49,977 nucleotides of DNA from Acetobacteraceae bacterium (GTDB lineage: Bacteria > Pseudomonadota > Alphaproteobacteria > Acetobacterales > Acetobacteraceae). The stretch spans positions 1 through 49,977 of the forward strand of contig DNXO01000054.1 of assembly GCA_003506895.1 (NCBI GenBank), written 5' to 3'. Shown here piece by piece: positions 17,292 through 25,776 of the stretch; positions within the stretch are counted from its first letter, which is position 1, and every line of letters begins with the position of its first letter. Under the pieces are notes generated by a model. It worked only from the letters and a program-made list of their open reading frames with translations. It did not search any database and had not been told where the DNA came from. Position numbers and translations under genes: made by a program.

Positions 17292-17959
17292 GCCCCTCCC
17301 CGCAATTCATTGATCGCGGCGGCATAGTCGGCGGCACGAAACACCGATGTCCCGGCGATCAGCGTATCCGCCCCGGCCGCCAGCGCCGACGGCGCCGTAG
17401 CCGGCGTGATCCCGCCATCGACCGCCAGTGCGATCGGATGGTCCGCCGCGTCGATCATCCGCCGAAGCTGAGCGATCTTCGGCAATTGCGAGGTCAGGAA
17501 CCCCTGCCCGCCGAAACCTGGATTTACCGACATCACCAGCACGATATCGATCAAGTCCATTGCCCAGGTGATCGACTCCGGCGCCGTGGCCGGGTTCAGC
17601 ACCACGCCCGCCTTCTTTCCGGCCTTGCGAATGTGCTGCAACGACCGGTGCAGATGCGGTCCGGCCTCCGGGTGCAGGCTGATATGGTCGGCGCCCGCGT
17701 CAATGAACGCATCCAGATAGGCGTCCACCGGCGCGATCATCAGATGCACGTCGAACGGCAGCTTGGTGTGCTTACGCAAAGCAGCCAGCACGCCGGGCCC
17801 GTAGCTGATGTTCGGCACGAAATGGCCGTCCATGATGTCCAGGTGCAACCAATCGGCGCCAGCGGCCTCGATCGCGCTCACCTCTTCCCTCAGCCGCCCG
17901 AAATCGGCGGCGAGCAGGCTTGGGGCAATCGTGACGTGCCGGGACTCGCGAGCAACCAT
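17288..17959 (-). CDS. rpe: Ribulose-phosphate 3-epimerase
   Basis: A 223-aa TIM-barrel epimerase that interconverts ribulose-5-phosphate and xylulose-5-phosphate. The motifs are IAPSLLAADF near residue 11, HLDIMDGHFVPN near 38, HLMI, VNPGFGGQGF and the phosphate-binding VDGGIT and GTSVF segments. The ligand residues His, Asp (DIMD) and Asp (VDGG) are all present. Its stop overlaps the heparinase start. The first eight residues may not be translated, since a GTG codon immediately before TIAPSLL is an alternative start. 61 bp separate it from rsmB. Confidence 0.95.
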   Translation of the reverse strand: MVARESRHVTIAPSLLAADFGRLREEVSAIEAAGADWLHLDIMDGHFVPNISYGPGVLAALRKHTKLPFDVHLMIAPVDAYLDAFIDAGADHISLHPEAGPHLHRSLQHIRKAGKKAGVVLNPATAPESITWAMDLIDIVLVMSVNPGFGGQGFLTSQLPKIAQLRRMIDAADHPIALAVDGGITPATAPSALAAGADTLIAGTSVFRAADYAAAINELRGGA

Positions 17960-18020
17960 ATCATGTTTCTAGCCACCGGGACCGATGTCACACAAGGTGA
18001 CAAAGGACCTTTCGGCTAGA

Positions 18021-19256
18021 TCACCCCTTGATCAGCCTCGCGGCGAAGAAGCCGTCCATCCCGCCTTTGTCAGCCCAAAGGCCCGGATGGGTGCGCAGGA
18101 ACCCTTCCGGCGTGCGTGCTTCCGGTATCGCCGCCAGTTCCTCGGGGGAGAACGGGTCATGCCGCAGTCCGAATCCAGCCGCGGCGGCAACCCGTGGCGC
18201 GCCTTCTTCCGGCTGCAAAGAGCAAACCGCATAAACCAGCCGGCCGCCCGGCCGCAGCATGGAAGCGGCTGATTCCAACAACTTATCCTGCGCCTGCGTC
18301 ACCGTTTGCACGTCGCGGGGGCGCTTGAGCCGAGCGACATCGGGGTGGCGGCGGATCGTGCCGGTCGCGCTGCACGGCGCGTCCAGCAGAATCGCGTCGA
18401 ACAGCGCCGGTGGCGTCCACTCCGTCGCATCGGCGTTGATCACGTCCGCGTGAAGGCCCCATCGTTTCAGGTTCACCGTCAGCCGCTCGATTCGCGCGGC
18501 ATCCCGCTCCAGGGCGGTCACGGACGCGCCGGCCGCCGCCAATTGCGCGGTCTTGCCCCCGGGCGCGGCGCAAAGATCGGCGATCCGTTCGTTTGGCCGC
18601 GGCGCCAGCAGCCGGGCGGGCAGCGCCGCGGCAGCGTCCTGCACCCAAAGGTCACCCGCCTCGAAGCCCGGAATATCAGACACCCGCGTGCCGGCCGGAA
18701 ACCGGACCGAACCGGTGGGCAGCAACAGTCCGCCCTCGGGCACCGCGCCATCCGGCTTCAGCGTGACGTCCAGCGGCGCCTCATGCTGATGCGCGATGGC
18801 GATGGAACGCGCCAACGTCCCCCACGAGGTCCACAACCACGCCGGCGTATCCAGACGCGCCGCATCCAGGTCGCCCAATGCCGCGGCGCCCACGGTCGCG
18901 ACCTTCCGCAGCACGGCATTCACCAGCCCCGCGAACGGCGCCAACCCACGCCGCTTGGTCAACGCGACCGCCGTCGCCACCGCGGCATGGCTGGGTGTCT
19001 CCAGCAGCAGCAGACCCGCCGCGCCAATCCGCAAAACATTGCGAACCGGCTCCGGTGGCTCTTTCCGCAGGAACGGTTCCAGGACAGCATCCAGCGTTCC
19101 CATCCGCCGCAGCACCGCCGCCGCGAGCCGGTGAGCCGCCGCCCGATCGCGCGCGTCCTGCGCCGGAAGCGCATCCAGCGCGTCTTCCAATGTCCGGTGC
19201 CGTTCCAGGACCGCCGTCAGCAGGTCGAAGGCGGACTCTCGTGTCGGATCAGCCAT
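18021..19256 (-). CDS. rsmB: 16S rRNA (cytosine(967)-C5)-methyltransferase
   Basis: A 411-aa Fmu/RsmB protein. The N-terminal NusB-like RNA-binding domain (about 1-140) is followed by a SAM-dependent methyltransferase domain. That domain has the AAPGGKTAQLAA SAM loop, DAPCSATGTIRRHPD with the cysteine that assists release, and YAVCSLQPEEG with the second, catalytic cysteine region. It methylates C967 of 16S rRNA. The start ATG shares one base with the ugd stop (TGATG), so ugd and rsmB are translationally coupled. Confidence 0.93.
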   Translation of the reverse strand: MADPTRESAFDLLTAVLERHRTLEDALDALPAQDARDRAAAHRLAAAVLRRMGTLDAVLEPFLRKEPPEPVRNVLRIGAAGLLLLETPSHAAVATAVALTKRRGLAPFAGLVNAVLRKVATVGAAALGDLDAARLDTPAWLWTSWGTLARSIAIAHQHEAPLDVTLKPDGAVPEGGLLLPTGSVRFPAGTRVSDIPGFEAGDLWVQDAAAALPARLLAPRPNERIADLCAAPGGKTAQLAAAGASVTALERDAARIERLTVNLKRWGLHADVINADATEWTPPALFDAILLDAPCSATGTIRRHPDVARLKRPRDVQTVTQAQDKLLESAASMLRPGGRLVYAVCSLQPEEGAPRVAAAAGFGLRHDPFSPEELAAIPEARTPEGFLRTHPGLWADKGGMDGFFAARLIKG

Positions 19257-20575
19257 CAGACCGGCAACACCGCTCGGCCGATACCATGGTATTCGAAGCC
19301 GGCCTGCCGCATCGCGACCGGATCATAGACGTTGCGAAGGTCAACCAGCACCCTCCCCCGCATCGCCTCCGCCAGTCGCGTCGGTGACATCGCTCGGAAT
19401 TCATTCCATTCTGTAATCAACACCAACGCGTCGGCACCCGCCACCGCGTCAAACGCATCGGCACAATAGTGGACCGAGTCCGGCAGCAACGGCCGAGCCT
19501 GCTCCATACCCTCGGGATCGAACGCCCGGATCAACGCACCGTCGCCCGCGAGACGGGAGACGATGGCCAACGACGGCGAATCCCGCATGTCGTCGGTTTC
19601 CGGTTTGAACGTCAGCCCCAGCACGGCAATCGTTTTCCCGCGCACCGATCCGCCGCAGGCCGCGATTACCCGCATCGCCATGCTGGATTTGCGTGCATCG
19701 TTGACCGCCACGGTCGCCTCAACCAGGCGCGACGGCGCGCCATGGTCCTGGGCGGTGCGAACCAGCGCCAGCGTATCCTTCGGGAAGCACGACCCGCCGT
19801 AACCCGGCCCCGGATGCAGGAATTTGCGCCCGATCCGGCCGTCCAGCCCAATGCCGCGAGCAACATCGTGGATGTCGGCCCCGACCTTCTCGCACAAATC
19901 CGCCATCTCGTTGATGAAGGTCACCTTCATCGCAAGGAACGCGTTCGCCGCATACTTGGTCAGTTCGGCGGTTTCGATCGCGGTGAACACGATCGGTGCC
20001 TCGATCAGATACAGCGGGCGATACAGCCGGCGCATCACCTCTTTCGATCGCTCCGACTCCGCGCCGATCACCACACGGTCCGGGCGCATGAAGTCGCCGA
20101 TCGCATTGCCTTCGCGCAGAAACTCCGGGTTGGAGGCGACGTCGAAATCCAGATCCGGCCGCGTCGCCTTGACGATTTCCTGGATCCGCCGGCCGGTCCC
20201 AACCGGCACCGTCGATTTGGTCACAATCACAGCGTAGCCGGTCAACGCCTTGGCCACCTGCTCCGCCGCCGCATAGACATATGTCAGGTCAGCATGGCCA
20301 TCGCCGCGCCGGGTCGGTGTGCCGACCGCGATGAAAACCGCCTCGGTCCCGTCCACCGCCGCGGCCAGGTCGCCGGTGAACGCCAGCCGTCCGGCCTTGA
20401 CGTTCTCGGCCACCAGTTGTTCCAGGCCGGGTTCATAGATTGGCATCCGCCCAGCCCGCAGGGCCGCCAGTTTGTTCGAGTCGGTCTCCACCACCGTCAC
20501 TTCGGTGCCGAATTCCGCGAAACAGGCGCCGGATACCAATCCGACGTAGCCGCCGCCGATCATCGTGATACGCAC
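19256..20575 (-). CDS. ugd: UDP-glucose 6-dehydrogenase
   Basis: A 439-aa enzyme that oxidises UDP-glucose to UDP-glucuronate with two NAD+. Motifs: MIGGGYVGLVSG Rossmann loop at the N-terminus, VGTPTRRGDGHAD, and GPGYGGSCFPKD with the catalytic cysteine. The C-terminal UDP-binding domain has LTFKPETDDMRDSPS. The frame is open to 20608, but I choose the GTG at 20575: it is preceded by AAGGA nine bases upstream, and the protein then starts at the first Rossmann strand. UDP-glucuronate serves capsule or exopolysaccharide synthesis, fitting the nearby heparinase-like and glycosyltransferase genes. Divergent from the oxidoreductase at 20756. Confidence 0.94.
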   Translation of the reverse strand: MRITMIGGGYVGLVSGACFAEFGTEVTVVETDSNKLAALRAGRMPIYEPGLEQLVAENVKAGRLAFTGDLAAAVDGTEAVFIAVGTPTRRGDGHADLTYVYAAAEQVAKALTGYAVIVTKSTVPVGTGRRIQEIVKATRPDLDFDVASNPEFLREGNAIGDFMRPDRVVIGAESERSKEVMRRLYRPLYLIEAPIVFTAIETAELTKYAANAFLAMKVTFINEMADLCEKVGADIHDVARGIGLDGRIGRKFLHPGPGYGGSCFPKDTLALVRTAQDHGAPSRLVEATVAVNDARKSSMAMRVIAACGGSVRGKTIAVLGLTFKPETDDMRDSPSLAIVSRLAGDGALIRAFDPEGMEQARPLLPDSVHYCADAFDAVAGADALVLITEWNEFRAMSPTRLAEAMRGRVLVDLRNVYDPVAMRQAGFEYHGIGRAVLPV

Positions 20576-20755
20576 GTGTAAAATTCCTTGCGCGAATGTG
20601 GGGGTCATTCAGCACATGGCCGCGGCGGTTTCCAGCCTTTAACCGAGAATGCATGGGTGGGTGGACTGTGTTGCCCCTCTTGACACATTCGCAGCGCATC
20701 GGATGTCTGGCATGATTATCGTCAAAGACGGTCATTTCGTGCGCCGAGGATTGCC

Positions 20756-21763
20756 ATGCCGGAAACAGTGCTGCGGGTTGGAATCGCGGGAGCGGGCCAT
20801 TTTGGCCGCTATCATGCGTTGAAAGTGGCCGCCGGATCCCGAACCGTGCTGACCGGCATCTATGACCCCGATCAGGAGCGCGCGAAAACCGTGGGCTGGG
20901 AAGCCGGCGCCAAGGAAATGACGTTCGACGATCTGCTGGACGCCTCCGACGCCATTATCGTCGCGGCCCCCGCCGAAGCGCACTACGACCTCGCCGCCCG
21001 GGCTTTGCGCGCCGGCAAGCATGTACTGGTCGAAAAGCCCATCGCCGCCACATTGGAACAGGCTGACGAGTTGGGGCGGCTGGCGAAAGAACGCAGCCTG
21101 GTTCTTCAGGTTGGGCATCTGGAGCGGTTCTCCGCCGCGTACCAGGCGATGGCCGGGAAGATCGGCGCGCCGCTGTATATCGAGGCCACCCGCATCGCCC
21201 CGTTCAAGCCGCGTGGCACCGATGTTTCGGTGATCCTGGACCTGATGATCCACGATCTGGACCTGGTTCTGGCGCTGATCGACAGTGAGATCGAAAGCGT
21301 CGATGCCGTCGGCGCCCCCGTCGCCAGCGCGCACGAGGACATCGCCAACGCCCGGCTGCGCTTCGTCAACGGCGCGGTGGCGACCATCACCGCCAGCCGT
21401 ATTTCGCCGCGCACCGAACGCCGGATGCGGATTTTCGCCCAGAATTCATACATGGCGGCCGACTTCTCCGCCCGCACACTGACGGTGATCGCCCGATCGG
21501 CCGATGCCGAAGGGGCGTTGCCCCCCGGTCAACAGCCGGTGCCGGGCGTGGCCGGATTCGGCATCGCTGACGTGTCGTGGGAGGACCATGACTCGCTCGC
21601 CGCCGAACACGTGGCCTTCGCTGCCTCGGTCTTGGACGGCGCCCCGGTGCTGGTCGATGCCGCGGTCGGCCGCCGGGCATTGGCGGCGGCCCTGGCGGTT
21701 GGCGAGGGTATGCGCGCGTCGCGGGAACGGATGGCGGCGTCGGGTTTGATTAAGCTGGGGTAG
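20756..21763 (+). CDS. Gfo/Idh/MocA family oxidoreductase
   Basis: A 335-aa NAD(P)-dependent oxidoreductase. The N-terminal Rossmann domain has GIAGAGHFGRYHA (residues ~8-20) and the hallmark EKPIA (lysine of the catalytic site) in HVLVEKPIAAT. The C-terminal beta-sheet domain contains SVILDLMIHDLDLVLAL with the conserved His-Asp pair. Many alphaproteobacterial homologues sit beside lpxB/lpxI or UDP-sugar genes and act on UDP-sugars. Here the divergent neighbour is ugd (180 bp between starts), which makes a nucleotide-sugar substrate plausible but unproven. A TTGACA at 20680-20685 could be its -35 element; no good -10 was found. Confidence 0.85.
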   Translation: MPETVLRVGIAGAGHFGRYHALKVAAGSRTVLTGIYDPDQERAKTVGWEAGAKEMTFDDLLDASDAIIVAAPAEAHYDLAARALRAGKHVLVEKPIAATLEQADELGRLAKERSLVLQVGHLERFSAAYQAMAGKIGAPLYIEATRIAPFKPRGTDVSVILDLMIHDLDLVLALIDSEIESVDAVGAPVASAHEDIANARLRFVNGAVATITASRISPRTERRMRIFAQNSYMAADFSARTLTVIARSADAEGALPPGQQPVPGVAGFGIADVSWEDHDSLAAEHVAFAASVLDGAPVLVDAAVGRRALAAALAVGEGMRASRERMAASGLIKLG

Positions 21764-21767
21764 CGGC

Positions 21768-22127
21768 TTACGAACGCCCACCCTGGAAGATCACATCCCG
21801 GACGTTCACGGCCGCATCCGTATCGTGCTGCAAACCGTCCGGCCACGCTTCCGGACCACAGGCTTCCTTGATGGTGAACGGGGTGTCCCGCACCTCCCAG
21901 AACAGGCCTTGTCCCCAGATCGCCATGCCGCCGCCGGTGTCATCGGCGTACCAGCCGTCATGCACCGGGACCACCGGCAACCCGGCGGCTTGCGCGGCAT
22001 CGGGGTCACCCAGGCAGAAGAAGTCCTCAAGACCATCGCTGCACGGTATGATCGATGGAGTCCGGCGGGTCATCTTGACCGCGAACGCGGGCCGGTTTCC
22101 GGCTTCGGCACGAACGATGAAGATCAT
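21768..22127 (-). CDS. Hypothetical protein, last gene of a catabolic operon
   Basis: A 119-aa protein not recognised as any family. It is acidic and tryptophan-containing, with FFCLGDPDAAQAAG near residue 36 and GLFWEVRDTPFTIKEACGPEAW in the second half, and has no membrane segment or signal peptide. Its start overlaps the stop of the alpha/beta hydrolase (22124-22127), so it is translated with that operon. The coding look is good (biased third positions, coupling), which makes it a real gene in my view. The convergent oxidoreductase ends 4 bp away. Confidence 0.65.
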   Translation of the reverse strand: MIFIVRAEAGNRPAFAVKMTRRTPSIIPCSDGLEDFFCLGDPDAAQAAGLPVVPVHDGWYADDTGGGMAIWGQGLFWEVRDTPFTIKEACGPEAWPDGLQHDTDAAVNVRDVIFQGGRS

Positions 22128-22909
22128 GACAGGAACCGTTCAACAGCGGCGACAAAGGCGGTGGGCTGCTCCATCTCCGGATGGTGCCCGGCATTCGGGA
22201 TGGTTTCGAAAATGGATCCCGGAATCAGGTCCGCGTACCGGCGTCCGTAGTCCGGCGTGACGATCCCGTCGCTTTCGCCCCACAGCACCAGGGTCGGAAC
22301 CCGGATACGGTGCAGCCAATGCTTCAGTTGCGGGTTGAACATATGCGGGCGCCACGCGAACAGGCACAGCGAATCCCAGTTGCGCGCGAGCGTAACCAGA
22401 TCGGCGTCGGTCATTTCATCACTGATCGTCGCCTGCCATCCGACCCCATGAATGCCGGCCGGCCGAGCGGCGGGGTCATGCCAGGCGAGACGGAGCAAGT
22501 CGGCCGGGTTCGTGTTGAACAGATGCGGGAAATCACGCTCGTCCCTGGCGGCCAACTTGATTCCCAGCGCATCGACCAGCACCAGCCGGTCCAGTTTGCG
22601 ATGCCCCGCGACCGCCAGCTCCGCCGCGATCCAGCCGCCAAAACCAAAGCCCGCGACAGCGATTCTATCGCTATCCAGGTTGTCCAGCACGTCCAGATAC
22701 AAATTGACCAGATCGTACATCGTATCGAAATCGGCAGGCAGCGGCGATGCACCGAAGCCGGGGTGCGATGGGGCGACGATATAGCGCGATCGTGCCAGCC
22801 CCCCGATAAAGGGCGCCGTATGGCTGATCGGATTGATGTCATGGATCAACAGCAGCGTATCGGCGGCCTCATCGCCGGCACGCAGGATTTCCAGTTCGTG
22901 GTGCATCAT
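22124..22909 (-). CDS. Alpha/beta-hydrolase-fold protein lacking the nucleophile serine
   Basis: A 261-aa alpha/beta hydrolase fold protein. The oxyanion region LLIHDINPISH, the core SRYIVAPSHPGFGAS and the late LVLWGESDGIVTPDYG and NAGHHPEMEQP segments (acid and histidine) are normal. The nucleophile elbow, however, reads GFGFGGW, with Gly89 where Ser/Asp/Cys is expected (GxSxGGW). The protein may therefore not be a classical hydrolase. It lies between an LLM monooxygenase and a small unknown gene with 4-bp overlaps on both sides, so its role is tied to the LLM product. Confidence 0.8.
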   Translation of the reverse strand: MMHHELEILRAGDEAADTLLLIHDINPISHTAPFIGGLARSRYIVAPSHPGFGASPLPADFDTMYDLVNLYLDVLDNLDSDRIAVAGFGFGGWIAAELAVAGHRKLDRLVLVDALGIKLAARDERDFPHLFNTNPADLLRLAWHDPAARPAGIHGVGWQATISDEMTDADLVTLARNWDSLCLFAWRPHMFNPQLKHWLHRIRVPTLVLWGESDGIVTPDYGRRYADLIPGSIFETIPNAGHHPEMEQPTAFVAAVERFLS

Positions 22910-24084
22910 TCAGCGGCAACCCGTTGCTCGACCGGACCCAGGCCCTGAAGTTGCGGCAAGACCTCCTTCGCCGCCAGATTGAAGCTCTTCAACGCTTCCT
23001 CATGCGTCACCAAGCCCTGGTGCGTCATCATGATGATCCGCCCGCAGCCGCCAACGCGTTCGCGAAACGCCTTGATCTGGCGCACCACTGTGTCCGGGTT
23101 ACCGGCGAACATCTGGCCCTGGGCAATCAGGGCTTCGGCTGTCAGGTTGCTTGGCCGCTTCGACCCGCCGCTCCGCCACATCGTGGGCGCCATCTCCGGC
23201 GCCCACTGTCCGGGCTGGAACTTCGACATCTGCGGCGCGCTTTTCAGGCTGACCGTCAGGAACCATGCGATCTTCTGCCCGATACGGAAGGCTTCCTCAT
23301 CCGTGTCGCCGACATAACAGAACGCCATGTAAGAGAAACGATCCTCGCCCGCTTCCGGCAGCCCGGCCGCCTGTCGCGCCTGCTTATAGGCGCCATACGC
23401 CAGCCGGGTCTTGTCATACCCGCCGAACAACAGCGTATTGACCATCCCACGCCGCCCGAGTTCCGCGCAGGTCGGCAGATCGCTCGTCGCCGCCCAGAAA
23501 TCGGGCCGCGGCTTTTGATACGGCTGGGGCCAGATATTCACGTGCGGATGGGTAAAGAACTTGCCTTCCCAACTGAACGGCCCGTCGCGGCTGGTCAGCG
23601 ACTTCTCGATCAGGTCGATCGCTTCCCACTCGCGTTCGCGGATACGCATCGGGTTGGCATCGCCCGAGGTCATTTCCGTAGCACCAGACTTCACGAAACC
23701 AATGTCCAGCCGCCCGCGGGAGATGACGTCGATCGTCGCATACTCCGTCGCCACCCGCACCGGATCAGGTCGCACGGTAATCAGCGTCCCCAGCGACAGG
23801 ATGCGAACCTTCCTGGTCATCTGGGCAACGATTCCCGTGATCACCGGACTGGCGGCCCAGAGGTTATTGATTCCCGAGTGGTGCTCATTCGTGACGATAT
23901 GCAACCCCAACTCGTCGCACTGCCGGTATTCCTCGAACACCTGGTCGTAAAGACGAGCAGCAATATCGGGATCGCAATATTTGTTCGGCAGGCTGGCGCG
24001 CACCGCTTCCGCCGCGTCCAACACTTCCGCCGGAACGAACGGATATGGGTTCTCGCAGTGGTTCCAGAGTTCCATATCCGTCAT
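22906..24084 (-). CDS. LLM-class flavin-dependent monooxygenase
   Basis: A 392-aa luciferase-like (LLM) oxidoreductase, a TIM barrel that uses reduced FMN from a separate reductase. Family features are the N-terminal region LHIVTNEHHSG, the strand VRILSLGTLITVRPDPVRVATEYATIDVISRGRLDIGF and the late region QGQMFAGNPDTVVRQIKAF. The substrate is unknown. The gene forms an operon with a dienelactone-hydrolase-like gene upstream (7 bp gap) and an alpha/beta hydrolase downstream (4-bp overlap), suggesting oxidation then hydrolysis of a cyclic or ester compound. A second, different LLM gene is at 39015-40232. No flavin reductase is visible in the window. Confidence 0.88.
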   Translation of the reverse strand: MTDMELWNHCENPYPFVPAEVLDAAEAVRASLPNKYCDPDIAARLYDQVFEEYRQCDELGLHIVTNEHHSGINNLWAASPVITGIVAQMTRKVRILSLGTLITVRPDPVRVATEYATIDVISRGRLDIGFVKSGATEMTSGDANPMRIREREWEAIDLIEKSLTSRDGPFSWEGKFFTHPHVNIWPQPYQKPRPDFWAATSDLPTCAELGRRGMVNTLLFGGYDKTRLAYGAYKQARQAAGLPEAGEDRFSYMAFCYVGDTDEEAFRIGQKIAWFLTVSLKSAPQMSKFQPGQWAPEMAPTMWRSGGSKRPSNLTAEALIAQGQMFAGNPDTVVRQIKAFRERVGGCGRIIMMTHQGLVTHEEALKSFNLAAKEVLPQLQGLGPVEQRVAAE

Positions 24085-24091
24085 CGCGACG

Positions 24092-24832
24092 TCACCCCAG
24101 GCGCCGGCGATACAGCGCGATCAGACGCTCCCAATGCCGTTCCGCCGCCGGTTTGTCGTAACACCAGCGGCTGGGGAAGGCGAAGCCATGGTGGACGTCG
24201 GGATACATCTCCAGCTCACCGCCATTGCCGGATTTGTCGAACAGCGCCTTCAGTTCCGCCACCATCGGCAACGGCGCCAGTTCGTCATGTTCCGCGCAGC
24301 CGATGTAGAGTTCGCCCTTGGCCTTCGCGAGCGTAAGATGCGGGCTTTCCTCGTTTTCGCTGACCAGCCACGTGCCGTAATACGACGCGGCGGCGGCGAC
24401 CCGATCCGGAAAGCGCGCGGCGGCGGCCAGCGAATACGGCCCGCTCATGCAATACCCGTGCGTCCCGACCACGCCCTTTTTCGCCGCCGGCTGCGTATCT
24501 ACAAACGCCAACATATCGGCGAAATCCTCCATGACCGGCGGGATCGTCATCTTCGTGCGTACCGCGCGCATGCGTGCCTGTTCGGCACTCCCCTTCGTGG
24601 TGACGTCCGGGCCGTATTTCGTGTCTTTACCAGATCGGTAGTACAGGTTCGGCAACAGAACATAGTAACCAACCGTGCATAAACGCCGAGCCATGTCATA
24701 GAGTTCTTCGCGGATGCCGGGTGCGTCCATCAGCATGATCACGACGGGATGCGGACCGTTCCGGTCTGGATGCACGATGAATGTCTCCATCGCGCCCGCC
24801 CGGGTTTGGATATCGCGGATTTCTTCGATCAT
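24092..24832 (-). CDS. Dienelactone hydrolase family protein
   Basis: A 246-aa dienelactone-hydrolase-like enzyme. The nucleophile motif is GYCMSG (Cys128), the acid Asp183 lies in CAEHDELAP, and the base His215 in VHHGFAFP, giving the Cys-Asp-His triad of the family. The N-terminal ETFIVHP and MDAPGIREELYDMARRL segments also fit. It would hydrolyse a lactone or ester in the cytoplasm. It is the first of four closely spaced minus-strand genes with the LLM monooxygenase; the sugar kinase upstream ends 56 bp before it, so the operon could be longer. Confidence 0.85.
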   Translation of the reverse strand: MIEEIRDIQTRAGAMETFIVHPDRNGPHPVVIMLMDAPGIREELYDMARRLCTVGYYVLLPNLYYRSGKDTKYGPDVTTKGSAEQARMRAVRTKMTIPPVMEDFADMLAFVDTQPAAKKGVVGTHGYCMSGPYSLAAAARFPDRVAAAASYYGTWLVSENEESPHLTLAKAKGELYIGCAEHDELAPLPMVAELKALFDKSGNGGELEMYPDVHHGFAFPSRWCYDKPAAERHWERLIALYRRRLG

Positions 24833-24888
24833 TGGCGTGTTCCCCGTGGTTGCGCCGATCGTTCCACGAGACTGCCGTCAGGGCAAGT

Positions 24889-25776
24889 TCAGCCGGCCAC
24901 GAACGCGTCCGTTTCGGCCACCGTGGGAATGCTGCCCTGGCTCCCCGGACGCATGCAGCACAACGCCGCGGCGGCGGTCGCGCGCCGAACCGCCGCCTGT
25001 AGCGATGCACCCAGATCCAGCCGGTGCGCCAGCACACCGACGAAACAATCGCCCGCCGCGGTGGTATCGACCGGCTGGATCGCCACGGCCGGTTCGTGCC
25101 AGGCCCCGTCGCGGCTGGCGATGTCGGCACCCTCCGAACCACGGGTCAGCACCACGGACAGCCCGCCCAGCCGGTCGGACAATTCCACCGCCGATGCACC
25201 GCAACGTAGATCCGCGGCCAGCCACCCACCCTCGGTTTCATTCACCACCAGCACATCGACGGCCCGCAATGCGTCCTCGGGCAACGCGGATGCCGGTGCC
25301 AGGTTCAGCACCACCCTGCTGCCGGCCACGCGGGCGCGCCGGATCAGCGCGGCGCTGGCCTCGGCGGGCACTTCCATCTGCAACACCAGCGTGGTGTCCG
25401 GCCCCAGCAACGCATCCTCGGCCTGATCGGCATGCGTTGACAGGTTGGCGCCGGAACCCACCGCGATCGCATTCTCCCCGCTCGGATCGACCGAGATCGC
25501 CGCACACCCCGTGTTGGCCCCGACCGCCTGGACGCGCGTCAGATCGACGCCCGCGCCGCGAAGCAACACCAGCGCGCCGTCCGCCAAAGCATCGCGTCCC
25601 ACGGACCCGACCATGGCCACCCTCGCCCCGTCACGCGCGGCGGCGACCGCCTGGTTGGCCCCCTTGCCGCCGGGTTCTATCCGGGTGGACGGCCCCAGGA
25701 CCGTCTCGCCCGACCGGGGAATGTGAGGCAGACTGAAAATCAGATCGAGGTTGATCGACCCGAAAACGACAATCAT
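24889..25776 (-). CDS. PfkB-family sugar kinase, ribokinase-like
   Basis: A 295-aa PfkB-family kinase. It starts IVVFGSINLDLIFSLPHIPRSGET, has the substrate/anion segment GGKGANQAVAAARDG at 37-51, and ends with the ATP-site signature DTTAAGDCFVG with the catalytic Asp243. The GGKGANQAVA element and length fit ribokinase or a close relative better than fructokinase. No ribose transporter or regulator is adjacent. Its start overlaps the histidine kinase stop by 4 bp, an unusual partnership. I leave the symbol empty because substrate specificity cannot be read from sequence. Confidence 0.82.
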   Translation of the reverse strand: MIVVFGSINLDLIFSLPHIPRSGETVLGPSTRIEPGGKGANQAVAAARDGARVAMVGSVGRDALADGALVLLRGAGVDLTRVQAVGANTGCAAISVDPSGENAIAVGSGANLSTHADQAEDALLGPDTTLVLQMEVPAEASAALIRRARVAGSRVVLNLAPASALPEDALRAVDVLVVNETEGGWLAADLRCGASAVELSDRLGGLSVVLTRGSEGADIASRDGAWHEPAVAIQPVDTTAAGDCFVGVLAHRLDLGASLQAAVRRATAAAALCCMRPGSQGSIPTVAETDAFVAG

